DNA from: DATFLK01 sp035267815
GTDB lineage: Bacteria > Pseudomonadota > Zetaproteobacteria > Mariprofundales > Mariprofundaceae
Assembly: GCA_035267815.1 (NCBI GenBank)
Contig: DATFLK010000160.1
Span: 1 to 32,529, forward strand
Length of the DNA stretch: 32,529 nucleotides
Reading direction: 5' to 3'
Shown: positions 30,445-32,529 of the stretch, piece by piece
How the letters are laid out: every line of letters begins with the position of its first letter
How positions within the stretch are numbered: position 1 is the first letter of the stretch
Translations under genes and position numbers: made by a program
Notes under the pieces: generated by a model
Told to the model about the DNA's origin: nothing
The model's database searches: none
What the model saw: only the letters and a program-made list of their open reading frames with translations

Positions 30445-30821
30445 GTAAAATGAGTGGCGCACGCATCATCATCGTGGATGACAATCCCAATAACCTGACC
30501 CTCTTTACCGCCCTGTTGAAGGCGCACGGTGCCGATGTGATTCCGCTCGAATCCGGCGAGACCTGCCTCGAACAGGTCAGGGCGAAGACGCCGCAGCTGA
30601 TTCTGCTCGATATCCAGATGCCGGGTATGGACGGTATTGCCACGCTGGTGTCGCTGCAGGCGATGCCGGAGGCTGCTGGGATTCCCGTGGTAGCGCTGAC
30701 GGCCTACGCCATGGAGGGGGATCGGGAGCGGCTGCTGGCCGACGGATTCGCCGGATACATCGCCAAACCGATCGACACGCGCGCCTTTCCCGCGGAGATT
30801 GCCCGCTATCTGGCCAGCTAG
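30441..30821 (+). CDS. DivK-like single-domain response regulator
   Basis: Protein of 126 residues: IIIVDDNPNNLTLFTALLKA, LILLDIQMPGMDGIATL (phospho-Asp), VVALTAYAMEGDRERLL (Thr switch), GYIAKPIDTRAF (Lys). It is of the DivK/hybrid-receiver type, with no output domain. The GTG start overlaps the kinase stop as GTGA (30441-30444); an in-frame ATG at 30450 is the alternative. Tight coupling makes it the likely phosphorelay partner of the upstream kinase. A hairpin GGAAGC/GCTTCC (30848-30869, without a T-tract) lies in the gap after it. Confidence 0.92.
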   Translation: MSKMSGARIIIVDDNPNNLTLFTALLKAHGADVIPLESGETCLEQVRAKTPQLILLDIQMPGMDGIATLVSLQAMPEAAGIPVVALTAYAMEGDRERLLADGFAGYIAKPIDTRAFPAEIARYLAS

Positions 30822-30890
30822 CCCGTCCATCTACATCCCTTTCGTCAGGAAGCACTGGAAAGCGCTTCCGCCATCCGCCAAACTCCACCC

Positions 30891-31889
30891 ATGTTGAAGA
30901 TTCAGGATCTGTCGCTGGCCATTAGCGGAGAGTCCGGTTCGGTGCCGGCCGTCACCAATATCTCGCTCGACCTCGAGCCGGGCAAGGTGCTGGGACTGGT
31001 GGGCGAGTCGGGCTGCGGCAAGAGCCTGACAGCGCAGAGTATTCTGCGGCTCGGCGAGCACCAGGGCATCCGGCGTACGGCAGGCACGATCCGGCTTGAT
31101 GGCGAGGATATCTTCACCATGCCGGAGAAACGGCTTCGCAGGCTCCGGGGCGGCACGGTTTCGATGGTCTTTCAGGAACCGATGACGGCGCTCAATCCGG
31201 TTTTCTCGATTGGCAGTCAGTTGATCGAGGTGATCCAACTGCATCTGAAGTTGGGCAAGGGCGAGGCGCGTCAGCGGGCCATCGGGCTACTGGGTGACGT
31301 CGGTCTGCAGAACGCCGAAGGGTTGCTCGATCAGTACCCGGATGCACTCTCTGGCGGCATGCGTCAGCGTGTGCTGATCGCCATGGCGATGGCCGGCGAA
31401 CCGGACTACATCATTGCCGACGAGCCGACCACGGCGCTCGATGTCTCCGTGCAGAAGCGGATCATCGGCTTGCTGCGCTATCTGCAGCAGACGCGCGGCC
31501 TTGGCATGCTGCTGGTCACGCATGATTTCGGTCTGGTGGCCGAGCTCGCCGATAGCGTTGCCGTCATGTATGCCGGCCACATTGTCGAGTATGGCACGGT
31601 GGCCGAGATCTTCGACCATCCGGCCCATCCTTACACCCGGGCGCTGATGGCGTGCCGTCCCGAGGTGGCACCTCGCCATGCCGCTTTTCCGGTTATTGCC
31701 GGGCAGGTGCCATCACCCGGCCAGTGGCCCGACGGGTGCCGGTTTGCGTCGCGCTGCCGCTGGGCGGACACCGCATGTAAACGGCCGGTGGCGGAGGATG
31801 TCTGGCATGAGGATACCCATCGGGCGCGTTGTGTGCATGTCGAACGGGTCCGCCAGGCGTCGCGCGACAGTAAAGGAGTGTCTGCATGA
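30891..31889 (+). CDS. Oligopeptide/dipeptide ABC transporter ATPase (OppD/DppD type)
   Basis: Protein of 332 residues. Walker A GLVGESGCGKSLT, Q-loop VFQEPMTALNP, signature ALSGGMRQRV, Walker B DYIIADEPTTALDV, H-loop LVTHDFG. The C-terminal oligo_HPY domain has a cysteine cluster (CRFASRCRWADTACKR) that in this family can bind an iron-sulfur cluster. It powers uptake of peptides or related solutes. The gene overlaps the next by ATGA. Permease and binding-protein genes are not upstream; they may lie beyond the right edge or elsewhere. The ribosome-binding site of ATG 30891 is poor. Confidence 0.92.
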   Translation: MLKIQDLSLAISGESGSVPAVTNISLDLEPGKVLGLVGESGCGKSLTAQSILRLGEHQGIRRTAGTIRLDGEDIFTMPEKRLRRLRGGTVSMVFQEPMTALNPVFSIGSQLIEVIQLHLKLGKGEARQRAIGLLGDVGLQNAEGLLDQYPDALSGGMRQRVLIAMAMAGEPDYIIADEPTTALDVSVQKRIIGLLRYLQQTRGLGMLLVTHDFGLVAELADSVAVMYAGHIVEYGTVAEIFDHPAHPYTRALMACRPEVAPRHAAFPVIAGQVPSPGQWPDGCRFASRCRWADTACKRPVAEDVWHEDTHRARCVHVERVRQASRDSKGVSA

Positions 31890-32529
31890 GCCTGTTGGTC
31901 GCCGAGGACCTCAACAAAAGTTTCCGGAAAAGCGGCTGGTGGCGTGCCACAGGGGAGGTCACCCGGGCGGTGACCGATGTCTCCTTCTCGTTGACCGAAG
32001 GTGAAACGCTGGCGATCGTCGGCGAGTCGGGCAGTGGCAAGTCGACTACCGCACGCCTCGTGATGCGCCTGCTGGAGGCCGACAGCGGCCGTATCCATCT
32101 GGCCGGTGAGGATATTACCCAGCTGCGTGGCAAGATGCTGCGCCATATGCGCCGGCACATGCAGATGGTCTTCCAGGATCCCTTCGCATCGCTGAATCCT
32201 CGCATGCGGATCGGCGAGACCGTGGCCGAAGGACTGCGCGTCCACGAGCCGAAGCTCGGGGCAGTGGCGCGCCGGCAGCGGGTGGCCGAGATGCTGGAAC
32301 GGTGTGGCCTGAAGGCCGAAGCGATGCAGCGTTATCCACACCAGTTCTCGGGCGGCCAGCGGCAGCGTGTCGGTATCGCTCGGGCGCTGGCGGTGTCGCC
32401 GAATCTGGTAGTGCTGGACGAGCCGGTCTCGGCGCTGGACGTCTCGGTGCAGGCCCAGATCCTCAACCTGCTCAAGCAGTTGCAGCGCGAGCAACACCTC
32501 TCCTATCTCTTTATCTCGCACGACCTCTC
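31886..32529 (+). CDS. Oligopeptide/dipeptide ABC transporter ATPase (OppF/DppF type), cut by window end
   Basis: At least 214 residues. N-terminal Opp-type insert SFRKSGWWRATGEVTRAV, Walker A IVGESGSGKSTT, Q-loop MVFQDPFASLNPRM, signature FSGGQRQRVGIARAL, Walker B NLVVLDEPVSALDV, H-loop ISHDL at the very end of the window. It is the partner of the preceding ATPase; the two form the heterodimeric motor of an Opp/Dpp-type importer. ATG 31886 overlaps the upstream stop by 4 bp and has AAAGGAG about 9 bases before it. The C-terminus lies outside the window. Confidence 0.93.
   Translation, partial: MSLLVAEDLNKSFRKSGWWRATGEVTRAVTDVSFSLTEGETLAIVGESGSGKSTTARLVMRLLEADSGRIHLAGEDITQLRGKMLRHMRRHMQMVFQDPFASLNPRMRIGETVAEGLRVHEPKLGAVARRQRVAEMLERCGLKAEAMQRYPHQFSGGQRQRVGIARALAVSPNLVVLDEPVSALDVSVQAQILNLLKQLQREQHLSYLFISHDL

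Noticed and set aside
1..32529. CRISPR arrays, rRNA, or known riboswitch classes
   Set aside because: No regularly spaced direct repeats, no rRNA-like conserved stretches and no recognisable aptamer cores were seen on either strand.

Overview
The window looks like a proteobacterial chromosome segment of moderately high GC. Evidence is the gene content, a textbook heat-shock (sigma-32) promoter in front of an Hsp20 gene, and the rimP-nusA-ylxR-infB-rbfA-truB order. Two traits, nrnA between rbfA and truB and a YlxR protein carrying an L7Ae-like tail, point away from enterobacteria, perhaps to a Zetaproteobacterium or a neighbouring lineage. That placement is inference, not a read-out.

Region 1 (1-4908) is a degraded integrative island beside a tRNA 3' end. 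A tyrosine integrase on the minus strand reads antisense through the tRNA terminator and tRNA and runs off the left edge. Its N-terminal domain is lost at a truncated IS3-family remnant. A three-gene overlapping operon follows: an AbiE type IV toxin-antitoxin pair and a UPF0149/SEC-C protein. An inverted, full-length IS3-family copy closes the island. The cargo genes look more AT-rich than the rest of the window.

Region 2 (4932-10517) holds a zinc alcohol dehydrogenase divergent from an AraC-family regulator with a dyad between them. Next come two tandem, paralogous 29-30 residue peptide genes that standard gene calling would miss, then a four-PAS hybrid sensor kinase.

Region 3 (10640-19290) is the translation and transcription-factor operon: attenuator-like terminator, rimP, nusA, ylxR-L7Ae, infB, rbfA, nrnA, truB, then a cyclophilin and a small putative membrane protein, closed by a strong bidirectional terminator. 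Many genes overlap or nearly abut, so they are probably cotranscribed.

Region 4 (19291-26730) is housekeeping: typA (minus), a BaiN/HI0933-type flavoprotein (plus), tcdA and a TatD-family nuclease (minus, overlapping), uvrB, then a gap with three DnaA-box-like nonamers and an AT-rich hairpin, and hsp20 under a sigma-32 promoter.

Region 5 (26890-32529) is a signalling cluster: a single-domain receiver, a 1019-residue kinase with an N-terminal Rossmann domain plus GAF, kinase core, two receivers and a degenerate GGDEF domain, and a DivK-like receiver. Two overlapping peptide-transporter ATPase genes follow, the second cut by the window edge. No CRISPR array or rRNA is visible.
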